Assembly: GCA_020310875.1 (NCBI GenBank)
Contig: CM035407.1
Location: forward strand, 90,518,632-90,582,631
Length of the DNA: 64,000 bases
Source of the DNA: Ceratopteris richardii
Taxonomy: Eukaryota > Streptophyta > Polypodiopsida > Polypodiales > Pteridaceae
Direction of reading: 5' to 3'
Made by a program: the position numbers and the translations under genes. Positions 1 through 11,024 of this stretch are shown here, one piece after another. The notes under the pieces were generated by a model. That model ran no database searches, had not been told where the DNA came from, and saw only the letters and a list, made by a program, of their open reading frames with translations. Every line of letters begins with the position of its first letter. Position 1 is the first letter of the stretch.

Positions 1-488
1 TTAGCTCCTCGGCTTTCCTCTTTCAAAATTGTATTCCCTTCCTTTTCCCATCCGAAAGCTTCTTTAATTAGGTCATGGGTGAATTGTATGATGACCCACT
101 TGCCTATTGCATCTAGGACAATAGCTTCAGGTACTAATGGGTCATGCAGAGTAGTTGTAAGGTGTTCATGACTTGAGTGCAACGCTCGAAATTTGGTTTG
201 TAGATCAAGAGATCAAAGTATTTCTGAATTCCAACTTTCTTCATGATGTCGATAGTGGATGGAAGTTCATGCACTACTTTGAAGTCTTGGGACGTTACTG
301 GGAACTTATGGTATGTGTTCATAACTTGTCACCAAGAACAAGTAGCCCCCGACAAGTTGATCTTCTTGAAACCAGTGACCTTTTGCCTTAGTCATGCTCT
401 GTAGAGGGAATTCCAGCATCTCCTCTTGAATGGTTGCTTTAGAGTCCTCAGAAGCCATCTGCACTTGTAATAAGGAGAGCATCAGCAT
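1..488 (-). pseudogene. ORF3 fragment of element A (post-integrase extra ORF)
   Basis: Two overlapping minus-strand frames (488-306 and 322-134) encode a peptide with no family I recognise. It resembles the extra ORF of elements C and G. GHWFQ here corresponds to SHWFQ in C. VGIQKYF followed by NFERC here corresponds to VGFTKYF followed by DFYRC in C (about 45,950-45,880). The frames are offset, so at least one frameshift has occurred. The ORF continues left of the window. An env-like role, a plant mobile-domain-like protein or another accessory function are all open. The homology is judged by eye. Confidence 0.55.
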
Positions 489-651
489 TTTATAGAAGAC
501 ATGTCATTAATTATGTGTGTCATAGTGACATGTGGTTCATTGCATCACTCTGTTTCCCCTTGCTTACGTAAGTAAGATCTCTTACCACATATCTTTTCAT
601 TTTCATTTCTGAAAGAAAACAAGAGTTAGTGTAGCCGAAGCATTTATTTAT

Positions 652-1533
652 TTACATAGTAGGTCCATTCCTATGGAAGTAGAATCTATGATCTATTCCC
701 AAGTGGGAAAAGTGCACTACTAATTTTGTTACATACATCATGTGCCAAATGCATGGCCTCGTAGTATGGTCCTGGCATGCATACTCTATGTGCATTCGAT
801 TCTTCATGTGTGCAATCGGAATCCTTTTGGTTCTATTGTTCTGGTCCTTGCTGCTCTTGGGTCTCCATATCCATTTTGTAGTTGAAGTGTGAGGCTTCGT
901 CTTCTCTTTGTTTTGTTGTGCTCTAGGCTTTTCCTCTTCCTTTTTTGTAGTCTGATTGGTTAATATCATATTCCTTTGGTGACTTCGGTGAATCTTGTTT
1001 GGCTTTATGGTCCTGCTTTGTTGGTGTAATATGTCTTCTTACTTGTCTATCTCTTGACTTTCAATCTGTTTGATCCTTTTCGGAATCCATATTTGTGGCC
1101 GTGTCCTCTGGGCTTCTACTAATGACTTTGGAAGCCATACTTTTAGAAGTCTTTTTGGTTCTTCTTGTAATGAAGAGAATTTGTTATCTTCCCTAGCCTT
1201 CATAAGATGAGTGACTTGTATTGGTGTAGACTTCTCTAATTCCCTCATTTGATCCTTGTGAACCCAGTGTAGGTTGGCACTTCCTGACGGCGATAATCGG
1301 ATTGTGGACTTCCACGTGGATGATCTTCCCTTGTAGTAGGTGACTTTAGGATTGTTGTCTTCAGTGTTTCTCTTGGATTCTCCATTCGTGCGGGATGAAT
1401 CCACCTCAACAACTGATGCATTGGCATTGGTAGTCACTTCTTTCTTGAGACACTCCTCTAGTACACTTTTGATTGATTCGTTTGCTAATTCCTCTTCTAG
1501 GGTTTCTTTTTCACACTTGATGGTTTCATGCAT
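652..1533 (-). pseudogene. Element A 3' linker region with IW(I/R)PK motifs
   Basis: Two minus-strand open stretches (1533-1039 and 969-652) lie between the second retropepsin-like domain and ORF3. They encode Lys/Glu-rich, low-complexity protein ending in a WIPK-like motif (IWIPKRIK) and, in the next stretch, WIWRPK. A similar motif (IWVWKPK) occurs at the matching place in element D (56,493-56,182). I recognise no domain. The repeated motif suggests a conserved but disordered segment of the extra 3' coding region. Confidence 0.4.
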
Positions 1534-1627
1534 GGGAGAGAGTCTTTCTTCTAACAGGCTAAAGATTTCCTTATTTCCTATTTTGGCTTAGATGTACCCT
1601 TGAGCTATGTGAATGCTTACTTCATTC

Positions 1628-1940
1628 TCAATGATCCAGTCTTGTCCCTAGGATCACGTTCTCTATCAAATCCTCGTCTTTACACACGAGAACTTGTTGC
1701 TCCATAGTGGAATTTCCTAGGCGAAGGGATATCATAGCTTCTCCAATGCATTCTATGACTTGGCCCCCAATGCCTATCATGTGTGCTTTAGTTGGTGTTA
1801 TGGTCGTTTGAAGATGCGTGATGATCATCCTTCGTATGCAAGTGAGTCCTGCTCTCGAGTCTATCAAGGCATCTATTAGCTAGTACTCTGTCGTTCCAAT
1901 CCCTAGATTTAAAAATGGTTGGGATATGTTGAGGTTGTTC
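1628..1940 (-). pseudogene. Second retropepsin-like domain (PR2) of element A
   Basis: Downstream of integrase, the frame reads ALIDSRAGLTCI, then a Gly-rich segment (GIGGQVIECIGEA), then VLVCKDEDL and VILG. This is the retropepsin pattern: a catalytic D-[ST]-G-[AS] loop at the first strand and a hydrophobic-hydrophobic-Gly near the end. The catalytic Gly is replaced by Arg (DSRA). The ordinary protease of this element is separate (6341-5955, DIGAG). Matching domains with the same DSRA occur after integrase in D (57,219-56,980) and G (about 27,700). A stop precedes the domain in this copy. Confidence 0.55.
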
Positions 1941-2315
1941 ATGTTGGCCTTGTGAACTTGATAGTTGGCCATGGGAATAGGCTTTTCTCCTTGTAAATAC
2001 CGTGATCCACTCTTTTCGTTTCTTGATACGCTCTGGGGCTTCTTGCCTTGCCTCCTCTCTATTCCTCTCTTCTTCTTTTTTTCTATTTTGAACACCTACA
2101 AGTCATGCTAACATTTGGTCCATCAATGCCTCCATGTAACGTTTTACTCGACAACCACTTATGTAATTAGGAAGAACATCTCCATCTAGACTAGCTAGGT
2201 TAATAGCTCCACTCATTGAAATCCTATTGATTATTAGAGGTCCATATCTGCATTTCTGTAACTTCTTGGCGTGTTGCTTCAAAGTATATACCAGAACTAA
2301 ATCTCCTTATTTTAG

Positions 2316-3458
2316 TCATTTATCTTTGATGTGCACATCATAATATGCTTTTTGTCTTCTCTTTGCTGCATAAATTCCCGCAATAGCTTGTGTTCTCATC
2401 TCATGTAGCTTTTCAATTTGGTCGAGTTCCCTGGACAATTCATGCCCTGTCCATTCATGTTGTTGGGCTACTCTCAAAGTAGGCACTAAAAAATCAATTG
2501 GCAAGATTGTGTTTTGTCCATACACTAGGTTAAATGGTGTAGTTCCAATGGTAGTCTTGTAAGCCACGTGGAAGGCCCAAATTGCATGATGCAATTGTTT
2601 GTCCCAATCTGACCTTCCACTATTGACTATCTTTGTCAATACCGTGCACAACACCTTATTGGAACTTTCCACTTGCCCATTGGCTTGAGGATGATAAGGG
2701 GCTTATTTTTAATGAATTATTAAGAACTCATTCATTGAGGACTCTATTACTTCATTAATGAAATGCATTCCTCGATCACTCACTATCTCTATGGGTAATC
2801 CAAAGTGAGTGAAGATATGCTCGAAAAGAAATTTAGCGGTGGTCTGCGCATCGTTTTTTCTAGTTGATTTTCCCTCTACCCATTTAGTCAGGTAATCAGT
2901 GGCTACTATGATGTATTCAGCGTGTGATCCCTTGGCTGGTGGATTAGTGGGTCCTATGAAGTCAATACCCCATTTGGAAAAGGATCTCGCGCAAACCATC
3001 GGTCTCAATGCCATGCCATCTCATCTAATAGGATATTTAGCTCTTTGGCATGTCTCGCAACTTCATGCATAGGTGTCTGCATCGATATGTAGAGTTGGCC
3101 ACCACAAGCCTACAAATAGGATCATTTTTAGAGTTCTTCCATATGAGAAATGTCCTCCAGCCGTGCCTGCATGTGCCATTTCTAATATGGGTAAGTACTC
3201 TCCTTCATGCGTACATAGTCGTAGTTGATTATCCTTCCCTCTCTTGAATAATTGTTTCCCCATGATAACATAGTCCTTACTAATTTCTTCTAGGGATCGT
3301 TTCCTCGCTAAACTGATTCTGTCCTCATGCTCTCGTGTCTTTAAGAACTTCACTAATGTCTTGCTCCAGTTGGGTGCTATTGTAGAGAAAGGTAAAGATG
3401 TATGATCATAGAATGGTTTCCTGACATTCTGTGCAATTACTGACATATTCATGGACAT
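2316..3458 (-). pseudogene. Integrase of element A (broken)
   Basis: The enzyme would insert the cDNA into the host chromosome. The canonical zinc-binding module lies at 3250-3045 (AHAGTAGGHF, WWPTLHIDAD). The core at 3014-2709 starts WGIDFIGP (first catalytic Asp) and reaches VSDRGMHF (second Asp). The C-terminal part at 2672-2316 has the gypsy VVYG-type sequence and KRRQKAYYD. Stops separate the three parts. A second, degenerate zinc-module-like segment lies upstream at about 3560-3400. Confidence 0.8.
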
Positions 3459-3494
3459 CCTTAGGCATATCAGGCCAATAGACTCCTAACCATT

Positions 3495-4550
3495 TCAATT
3501 CTCTAGAGTTCCATGAGTTCCCTTGTGCATTCTCCATTTGTTTATGTGCACTTGTTCAATCAAGTTCTTCTGTTTGTCTTCCTCTACACATCTAGACAAT
3601 ACACCGTTGGATTCTTTATGATACACACTTCCTGCTACAATGTGTAAGTTACGTGATTGTAGAACTTCCTTTCTACTCTCCCTGTTAATTGAGTGTTGTG
3701 GTCCATGCGTGAGTATTGGAATTAGCTTTTCTGCCCGCTTAGAAAATACTTCCAAATTGAACAAGTAAGTGTCTGGCAAATTGTCGGGTACTCTGCTCGG
3801 TGGCTCTCCATGTGTTAACCTAGAGAGATGATCGGCTCTCACGTGGGTATTTCCTTTTTTTACAATCACCTCAAAATCAAACTCCATTAATCACAGAAAC
3901 CATCTCACTAGTCTTCCCGTGTTGCAAGGCTTATTGACTAAGTACAATAAGGCTTGATGATATATGAAGAACTTGAACTTGTTGGTTAATAGGTAGTGTC
4001 TAAATTTCTTAACCGCATACACCATCCGTAAGCCTTCTCGCTCCATAGTTGTATAGTTTCTTTGAGCTTGATTCAGTTGTCTACTTGCATAGGCAATAGG
4101 ATGGTCCAATTTTCCTTCATCTGCCGGTTGAGCTAAAATGCATCTTGTTGCGTAATTGGAAGCATCCACATGAATATGAAAGGGCTTAATCCAATTGGGT
4201 GTTTTCAAGATTGGAGTTGTGCTAAGTCGTCTTTTTAGCTCATTGAATGCTTTCTCGCATTCGTCCGTCCATGCAAATTGAGTCAACAATCCATACAATG
4301 GCTTGGCAATTATAGCGTACATGTGGATAAATCGGCGATAGTATCCACAGTGACCCATAAATGCTTGCACTTCTTTTGCATTTTTTGGTCTTGGAAGTTC
4401 TAGAATTACTTTGATCTTGTCTTCATCAGTAGATATTCTGTTCCTAGATATGATGTGTCCTAGGATTTTTCCTTGTCTTACCATGAAAACACACTTATCA
4501 GGATTAAGACATACTCTATATTGTTGACATTTTCCAAGTATTCTTCGCAA
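3495..4550 (-). pseudogene. RT thumb, RNase H and RH-IN linker of element A
   Basis: 4550-3891 begins in the RT palm/thumb (CLNPDKCVFMV, then KNAKEVQAFMGHCGYYRRFI) and enters RNase H (HVDASNYATRCILAQP, IAYASRQLNQAQRNY). The first RNase H Asp and the later YASR segment are typical of Ty3/gypsy pol. 3887-3495 continues after a stop with the usual post-RNase H segment (VKKGNTHVRADHLSRL) and leads into the integrase zinc region. In the full element this would be one polyprotein. Confidence 0.8.
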
Positions 4551-4571
4551 CTCTGAAATATGTTCCTGTCT

Positions 4572-5260
4572 TCAATCTGAGTATGTACATAAGTCATCCA
4601 CATATACTTCCATACTCTTCCTTCGGAATTCTTTGAAAACATGACACATCAACCTTTGGAAAGTAGCAGGGGCATTAGTGAGTCCAAAGGGCATCACCCT
4701 GAAAGCATAGACTCCCCATTCGATAGCGAATGCGGTCTTAAGTTGGTCCTCAGTAGCGATAGCGACTTGGTTATATCCAGAGAATCCGTCCAAGAAGCTA
4801 TAGACTTCTTTGCCTGCAATTCTTTCCAAGAGGTGATCAATGATAGGTAATAGGTAGCTATCATGGATCATAGCTACGTTGACTTTCTTTAGATTAATGC
4901 ATACTCTCAGTTTCCCGTTCTTTTTGGGCACAACTACTAATGGTGACACCCATTCGGTATGTTCTATCTCATAAATAAATCCAGCAGCTAATACTTTGTA
5001 TATTTCTTCTTTATATTTTGCTGCATAGACATCATTATAAGTGTAAGGGTGTTGCTTTGATGGTTTTGCATCAGGTGTCATTGGTATTCAGTGAGAACAA
5101 ATGGAGGGTTCCACACCTTTGAGATCCTTGTAGGTCCATGCAAACACATCTCGATAGTCTCGAATCAGTCTTATCAATTCTTCTTCCTCCTCATGTGACA
5201 CATCCTTTCCTATGTAGATGCATCTATCTTCTCCATTTTCTATGGTCACTATGATTTTTT
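4572..5260 (-). pseudogene. Reverse transcriptase palm of element A
   Basis: The open part 5081-4572 has the Ty3/gypsy RT blocks in order: VVVPKKNGKLRVCINLKKVN, SFLDGFSGYNQV, MPFGLTNAPATFQRLM and the active-site box YVDDL. Sequence from about 5260 encodes the usual lead-in (RDVFAW-type), broken by one stop before IPMTPDAKPSKQ. The catalytic Asp pair is intact here. The following frame break near 4560 separates the palm from the thumb and RNase H. Confidence 0.85.
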
Positions 5261-5266
5261 TTTCAT

Positions 5267-5968
5267 TTATTCCTTGTTGTCATAAGCTTCTCCTTCTCTA
5301 GCCTCTCTCTTAGGCATCTGAATGACTATTTTCCTTTCCTCTACTTCATATCTTTTGAAGTGTTTAGGAACTTCAAATAGATCTGGGGTTTGTTCGTTCT
5401 TACTCGTGGTTTCCTCATGGTTTGGGTCTAACAGGGCTACTTCTATTGCTAACAGCTTGGTTATTCCATCCTTGTGTTTTGCTTGAATGGCTTCTAAATA
5501 GCATTCCTCTAAATCAAACTCCGGCTCCATCTCTATGCTCTCGTATTCTTCCTTCCATTTTTTTTCTAATACTTCTCTTGCTTCTACCTCTTGAAGGACT
5601 ACCACGTAAAAGTTTATGTCATAGCCCTCTTTGTCCACACATTCATTCATGGTCAACACTTCTTCATTTACACATACATCCAAGGTTGCTAAGATCTCCA
5701 TCCATCCATGCAGTTCAAATGCTTCATCAGGAAAAACTTGAGGCATGTACATTGGGTCCTCTATGGGTCGATAATTTTGATGTCCCAAGGGCCATAATTG
5801 AAGTTTTTTTCCCTCTTTTTTTGCTTCCTTACACATCCATAGTTGTGCATCCTCATGCATCCATGATTGATCACTTGATCTGGCACTATGGATAGACAAA
5901 TCATCTTCTTCCTTGTGTATGGGATTCCATTGTAATGGGGGTACATCCTTATACTCAAAGGTATGCAA
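5267..5968 (-). pseudogene. Acidic PR-RT linker of element A
   Basis: This 233-residue stretch lies between protease and RT. It is rich in Glu/Asp and contains SWMHEDAQLWMCK and FPDEAFELHGWMEILATLDV. The same segment occurs in D (61,355-60,642) and, surviving loss of the protease, in C (46,579-46,325). Conservation in three copies shows that it is a real part of the polyprotein. I know of no named domain. It ends with a Lys/Arg-rich stretch before the RT lead-in. Confidence 0.65.
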
Positions 5969-6341
5969 ATTTATCTTGATAGTGTTTCCTTGATGATAAT
6001 GAGTCTCGCACCCAGCCTTGCACTACCCTAAGTTGTCTCATGAAAGGTTTTCCTAATATCATTTCATAATTATTTGCCTTTCCAAATTGATAGATAGCTA
6101 ATGTATGCTCAAATTTGATTCCACAGGTGGTTAATCTAATCTTTTCCAATATTCCTAGGGGTTTCTTGACATGGCCATCTACTAATTTAATCTTCATACA
6201 GGTTTGTCGTAGGGCTGGCTTTCCCCATTTTTCCCAAATCTCTTTGGTGGCGATACCTACTCCAGCTCCTATGTCTAGTATAGCCTTGATCATGTATCCA
6301 TTGTACGTAATGGGTAAACATGTGTTGCCTCTTTTTGCCAA
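5955..6341 (-). pseudogene. Protease (retropepsin) of element A
   Basis: The aspartic protease would mature the Gag-Pol polyprotein. The catalytic loop reads AILDIGAGVGIAT, where Ile replaces the usual Ser/Thr of D-S/T-G-A. A second hallmark, YEMILGKPFM, lies near the domain end. D carries the standard DSGAG at the same place. The Ile substitution suggests loss of function in this copy. Confidence 0.8.
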
Positions 6342-6567
6342 TCTGCTTCTAAATCAGGGACTCAGGACATGGATTTGTCCTGGGTATTCAGTAGTTCTTC
6401 CTTATCATCCCTCTCTTTTGGTTTGTGATTCTTGGTTTTAAGAAAATCATTGTATTGACGCTCGGATATTCTCGTCTTAGGGAGGACTTGGATATTCTTC
6501 TCTAGAGTGGCATGAGCTACCTCTATGATTTTTCTACATATCGCAAGTCTCTCCTTTTCTAACTCCC

Positions 6568-7353
6568 CTAAGATTTCTCATGCTTCTCTATGCTTGGTCC
6601 ATTCACGATTATAGCTTGGTAAGCTTTCAACCACATGTTTAAATCGTCTGGTTTTGGGTCTGCTAGAATTGATCCTGGCTTGTCCGATTTCAGTGTCTGC
6701 AGTGTAATGGGAAGTCCTTCCTGAATTTCGGGTTCTTTAGGTTTCTTATTGCCTCTTGTGTCCTTCTTGTCTTCCTTATTCTTATTTTTCATCCATTTTT
6801 CCTTCAGTTTTTTCTTTCTATCCTTCCACTTTTGGTTCTTTGTTGTTTGGATATTCTCAATTGGGTCTTTCGAATCTTCCACTACTTGTACTCTGGGTTC
6901 TAGGGTTTTACTCTTTTCTTGCTCTGAGTCTACTCGTCTTCTTTCCTGTTCCTTTGCTTGTGCTTATGTGATGGCTTTCAATGGTATTGTATATGCCTTG
7001 TCACTTCCTATCGATTCAATTACTTCAATCACATTAATAGGTGCAGTGTTATGAGTCTTATTGGGATTCTTTGGGCAGTCTCTAAAGAGATGTTCCTTCC
7101 CATAATCATTGCAATACCCTTCCCATGTCCTAGGGGGTGGTGGGTTGTATGGCCGAGCGCATTCTCTTATAAAGTGATCTCCTCCACATCTATAGCACGG
7201 TCCTTTTGGCATGGGCAGTCTGATGGGTGGTCTCATGGGTATTGGTGCTTTGGGTGCGGTGTACATTAGTGTTGCTAATTCTAGTCCATAGGCATTGTCA
7301 TATCCCTCATAACCATAGTATTGCAGGTCATAAGTTTGCTTGTACTCCATCAT
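6568..7353 (-). pseudogene. Gag C-terminal zinc knuckles 3 and 4 and basic linker of element A
   Basis: 7353-6964 carries CYRCGGDHFIREC (complete CX2CX4HX4C knuckle) and CNDYGKEHLFRDC (second Cys changed to Tyr). Zinc knuckles bind the element RNA during packaging. 6882-6568 is a very Lys-rich linker that leads toward the protease. Both are interrupted relative to each other by stops. The same pair occurs in C and D at the same place. Confidence 0.75.
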
Positions 7354-7665
7354 ACTGGTGTCATATGGATATTAATCTCCTTGGGTTTGCTCGTATCCTA
7401 GGCTTGTTGATTCTGTACTGGCTAATGGTGATGCAGGTACTATGGCTCTCTCCAAGTTTTCCTCTAATTGAGCATATTTAACTAGTACTACGTTCAGTAG
7501 AAATGGCGGTTGCTATCCTAATACTGGCTAAGGTTGTGCATATTGCCCTTGCTCATGTGGCCTAGGTGCCACTTGTGGTCCTGGGTAGGGATTGTATCTT
7601 GGAATCTCCCTTCCTGGCTCTCTAGGTGGGTATCCATATGACCTATACTGAGGTTGATTTAAGGG

Positions 7666-8585
7666 TCATGTATGCCTGTTGAATGGACAATTCTTAGTGG
7701 CATGATTAGTGTACATTTGTTCTATGTGGCAATACAGATCAGCTCCTTGATGTGGCTGCCTATTGTAAGGGTAAGCTTGAGGCAAGCATGTTCCTCCTCT
7801 TACACACATATGAGTAGGATGGTCTCCTCTGCATAGGCTGCATCTTCGCAACATGGGTATTCTCATGGGTGGATGCTGGTAGTTCCATTGTGCGTGAACT
7901 CCTAACTTCTTGGCTACCAGCTCTACTAACTCCTCTACATTACTAGAGTTGGATGTCACTGTACTTCTAGTGTCTTCTGATTTTGTAGGGCTTGGTGAAC
8001 TTTTGAGATCATCAACTAGGTTTTCCTCTAGGTCAATACACGCTTGAAGGTATTCATTCAACATCTGTAACCGTTTTACGTAGACTAGAGTTCTCGAAGT
8101 CTCGTTCGTCATCCCATCTAAGAATAATGATATCATTTCTTGCTACGTGGGTCTTTCTATTATTGGGTATCTATCGACATATTTATTGAATCTTTGGGCA
8201 ACTGTTTTCACCATTTCATTTGGGTTTTATTTGAAGCTATGGATCAAAGATGAAGAGTTGTGTTTAATTCCTCTCTTAGTGAATTCCCCAATGAACTCTT
8301 GAAAGAATTGCTCAATATCTCCAAATTGAGTGGGATCCAATGGTTGGAACTAGGTCAAAGCCGTTCCTGTGAGAGTAAGTCCAAAGGACTCATACTACAC
8401 AAAGAAATCATCCACTTGTTCAGCTCATAAAACTTGTTTAAATTGAGCTATATGATCTTAAGGTTCTACCAACCTGTCATAATGATTTCTCATACACTTA
8501 GCCACTTGAATCGGTCTTAATCTTCTTATGGGTTCCGGTTGTCTAGGCATTACAAGAATTGTTGGTCTAATTGGAGTCATTCTAG
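7666..8585 (-). pseudogene. Gag capsid region and zinc knuckles 1 and 2 of element A
   Basis: Minus-strand translation of 8585-8140 matches the retrotransposon gag capsid domain (NHYDR, FGLTLTGTALT, FQPLDPTQF, EFIGEFTKRGI) but is cut by several stops. 8136-7666 is open and contains FLDGMTNETSRTLVYVK, then CSLCRGDHPTHMC (full knuckle) and CHIEQMYTNHATKNC (lacks the second Cys). Most stops are one transition away from the codon used in related gag (Arg, Gln or Trp codons turned to stops). Confidence 0.75.
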
Positions 8586-8586
8586 G

Positions 8587-9543
8587 CTACACTCCTAGTG
8601 GTGGTCTTGGCCTCACTGGTGGTCGAGGGTGGTTGCCTAGTCCAGGGTGACTTTGATTGTGTGATTGCATCCCTTGCATTTTGAATTGCACATGGGTTCG
8701 GTTTGGAATACTCCGATGGCTTGTCTCTCTCGACATTGTATGTTCTAACTCCTGTTGTGTCCCAAAGGGATTATGAGAGGTAGTTGCCTGTTCTCGTGGG
8801 GGGAATACGGGAAACCCCATATACTTCAATTGAGCCCTATCCATTGCATCGAGTGGCCAATACCTTATTTGGTTCTTGTCTAGGTATGTGACTCTAGACT
8901 CCTCTTCAGGATCTTTTAACTCATAGAAGGTCATTGGGCTTTCCTCCTGTCTTTGTGTGGGTGAGTCAATTTGTAACAATAATTCAGATCCATGGATCAA
9001 GTAGACCTCTAATAGATAGTCATCTTGAGGTATCAAATCTCCTCTCAAGACTTGGTTCACTACTGATTTGCCTCGGGGTGTAGTTACTAATTCTTTAGGG
9101 TCCTGTCTTCCCAAGTTTCCTTGTCCTTCCAGCCCTACTCTCTCATTGATCTGATTTGGGTGTTCTGTTACCACGTAGATGTGACCTAACTTGTCCATGT
9201 ACACTCCTCCTTCATACTTGATTGCAGGTCTGGACACTATGGCTGAATCAGTGGAATTCACCATCCTGTTTATTGATCTGTTTAAACCATCCAGGTAGAT
9301 GGGGATCTCTTGAGGATTAGTGGACATATATTGCAGAGAGGTATGATATTCCCCCTCTACTGTGGACATGAAGTTTCCCCTAGAGATAGAACCCGGCATG
9401 TTTTCTGAATCCATTGGTATTGCTTCTTCCGAGTCACTAGAGGTGTCGGAATAGATAGAGTGATGACTTGCCCGAGTTTCACTTCCTACCGATGAAATAA
9501 CACTCCTCCGGCTACTTAGCACCCGTCTTGATCTCAAGTTCAT
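8587..9543 (-). pseudogene. Gag N-terminal region of element A
   Basis: An open 318-residue frame starts MNLRSRR. Element C starts its gag with MNLRSGK (50,086), which supports the ATG at 9543. The protein is Ser/Arg-rich and acidic with no recognised domain; it precedes the capsid domain. Its last residues (RPPVRPRPPLGV) run up to a stop in front of the capsid part, so the full gag would extend through 7666. Confidence 0.65.
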
Positions 9544-9639
9544 TCACTCTCTTGGGCTATCTTGGTCTCTCACTATCCCCCAATTGGCTCCTCAATTTAT
9601 CTCTAATTTTGCCCTTAGATGGCTTCAAATATTCTGGTG

Positions 9640-10350
9640 ATACCACTTCGGTGATACTGTTCTGCACGATACGATACCAGAGATGAAGGCAATATGATAC
9701 TGACTAATGAACATGATACGATACTTCTGTTTGCAACGATACGATACTCGGATAGTTGACAATACGATACCTAATTCCTCGTGACACGATAACTCTTTTG
9801 CACGATGCGATACTAGTACTCTGCAAGATATGATACCAAATGGGTCAGGCGATACGATACCATCTGTGTACATGATACGATACTAGTGCTCTGCACGATA
9901 CGATACCTAAAATTCTCACGATACGATACTGCAGTTCTTCACGATATGATACTAGTGCAAGTCTCGATATGATACCAAACTTAGCACGATACGATACTAG
10001 AATTTTTGCACGATACGATACTGGTATTTCGAACGATACAATACTACAATTTCTCACGATATGATACCATGGAGTTCAAACGATACGATACCAGTAATGT
10101 TTGCGATACGATATCGCTCGGCCAATGATACGGTTTATGATCGGGACAATACAATACCAAGTGGACCGTGATACGATACCACTGGCTGATCGCGATCACG
10201 ATACCATTGGTTGATCGCGATCATGATACCAACTTGACAATATGATACCAAAAATGGTATCGCAATACCTCAAGTGGTATGTGATGATAGGATACTAGGT
10301 GAGTATCGCGATACTAGGGAATTTTGGTATCGTGATACCAAAAATCAACC
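9640..10350. repeat. Degenerate CGATACGATAC array in the leader of element A
   Basis: About 0.7 kb is packed with copies of ACGATACGATAC and variants (CGATATGATAC, CGATACAATAC), separated by 5-15 nt of unrelated sequence. It changes to GATCGCGATCACGATACC near 10,170-10,230 and fades by about 10,350. It lies between gag (9543) and the primer site (11,001), in the untranslated leader. Spacing is irregular and the units are not identical, so this is not a CRISPR array or a clean satellite. Confidence 0.85.
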
Positions 10351-11000
10351 GACCACAATACTATAGCAAAAATCGCTCTAAACTCAAAATGTTTTGCACA
10401 AAATGGTTTATTTCTCACCCCTCTTCACTCTTGACCCCCTGTCTCACTCAAAGACCTTCTAACAATTCTCTATTGCACCCCACGATACCAGAAACGTCTT
10501 TAATCACGTGCAAATGTGCTTCTAAAGTGGTTTGGATATTGAAATCTTGTTGTAGCTTACCTTCAGGGATGCCTTGCTTAGGATGTGAGCTCATAAAGTA
10601 GCTTTTTGGCTTGTTAGGCATGATACTACTTAGGCGATATCGGTCGCTGTCTACACACGATACCAGTTCCAGTGCTGGTGTCAAATGAACTAATTTTTTT
10701 GGTTTTTATAGTTGGTGATGCCTGAAGCCTACTCTACACTAACTTTGGCTATTTTTTGAGATTTTTCTTGGTGATTCCAACTTCCTCCTACTCCAGTTCT
10801 CTCCTTAACCTAACCCTAACTCTCCCTTCTCTTCCTCACTCCTAACCCTAAACCTAAAAACTCATTACACACATCTCTGGGATGTGAAGTAACAAGTGTT
10901 GAAGTGTCTGAGTACTTGCCACTGAACGAATTCACTTCTACAAGTACGATTCCTTCACTCCAGAGCTATAACCATCACGAAGCACCTTGGTTGAGTTTTT

Positions 11001-11020
11001 TCCCCGACAACGGTGCCTAA
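11001..11020 (-). promoter_or_regulatory. Primer-binding site of element A (tRNA-Asp-like)
   Basis: The minus strand reads AGGCACCGTTGTCGGGGA, close to the TGGCGCCGTTG...GGGGA primer site (tRNA-Asp) used by many plant gypsy elements and found almost unchanged in element C. Two differences from TGGCGCC fit decay. It marks the boundary between the leader (left) and the 5' LTR (right). Confidence 0.6.
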
Positions 11021-11024
11021 AACA

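Noticed and set aside
5422..5895. 157-codon plus-strand frame opposite the acidic linker of A
   Set aside because: Shadow of the Glu-rich minus-strand frame that is conserved in C and D.
9640..10350. CRISPR-like repeat array
   Set aside because: Units are short, variable and irregularly spaced, and the context is a plant retrotransposon leader.
10800..10860. Telomere-like CCCTAA motifs
   Set aside because: Only two or three imperfect units (AACCTAACCCTAAC, CCTAACCCTAAACC) occur, which is too few to call an interstitial telomeric tract.
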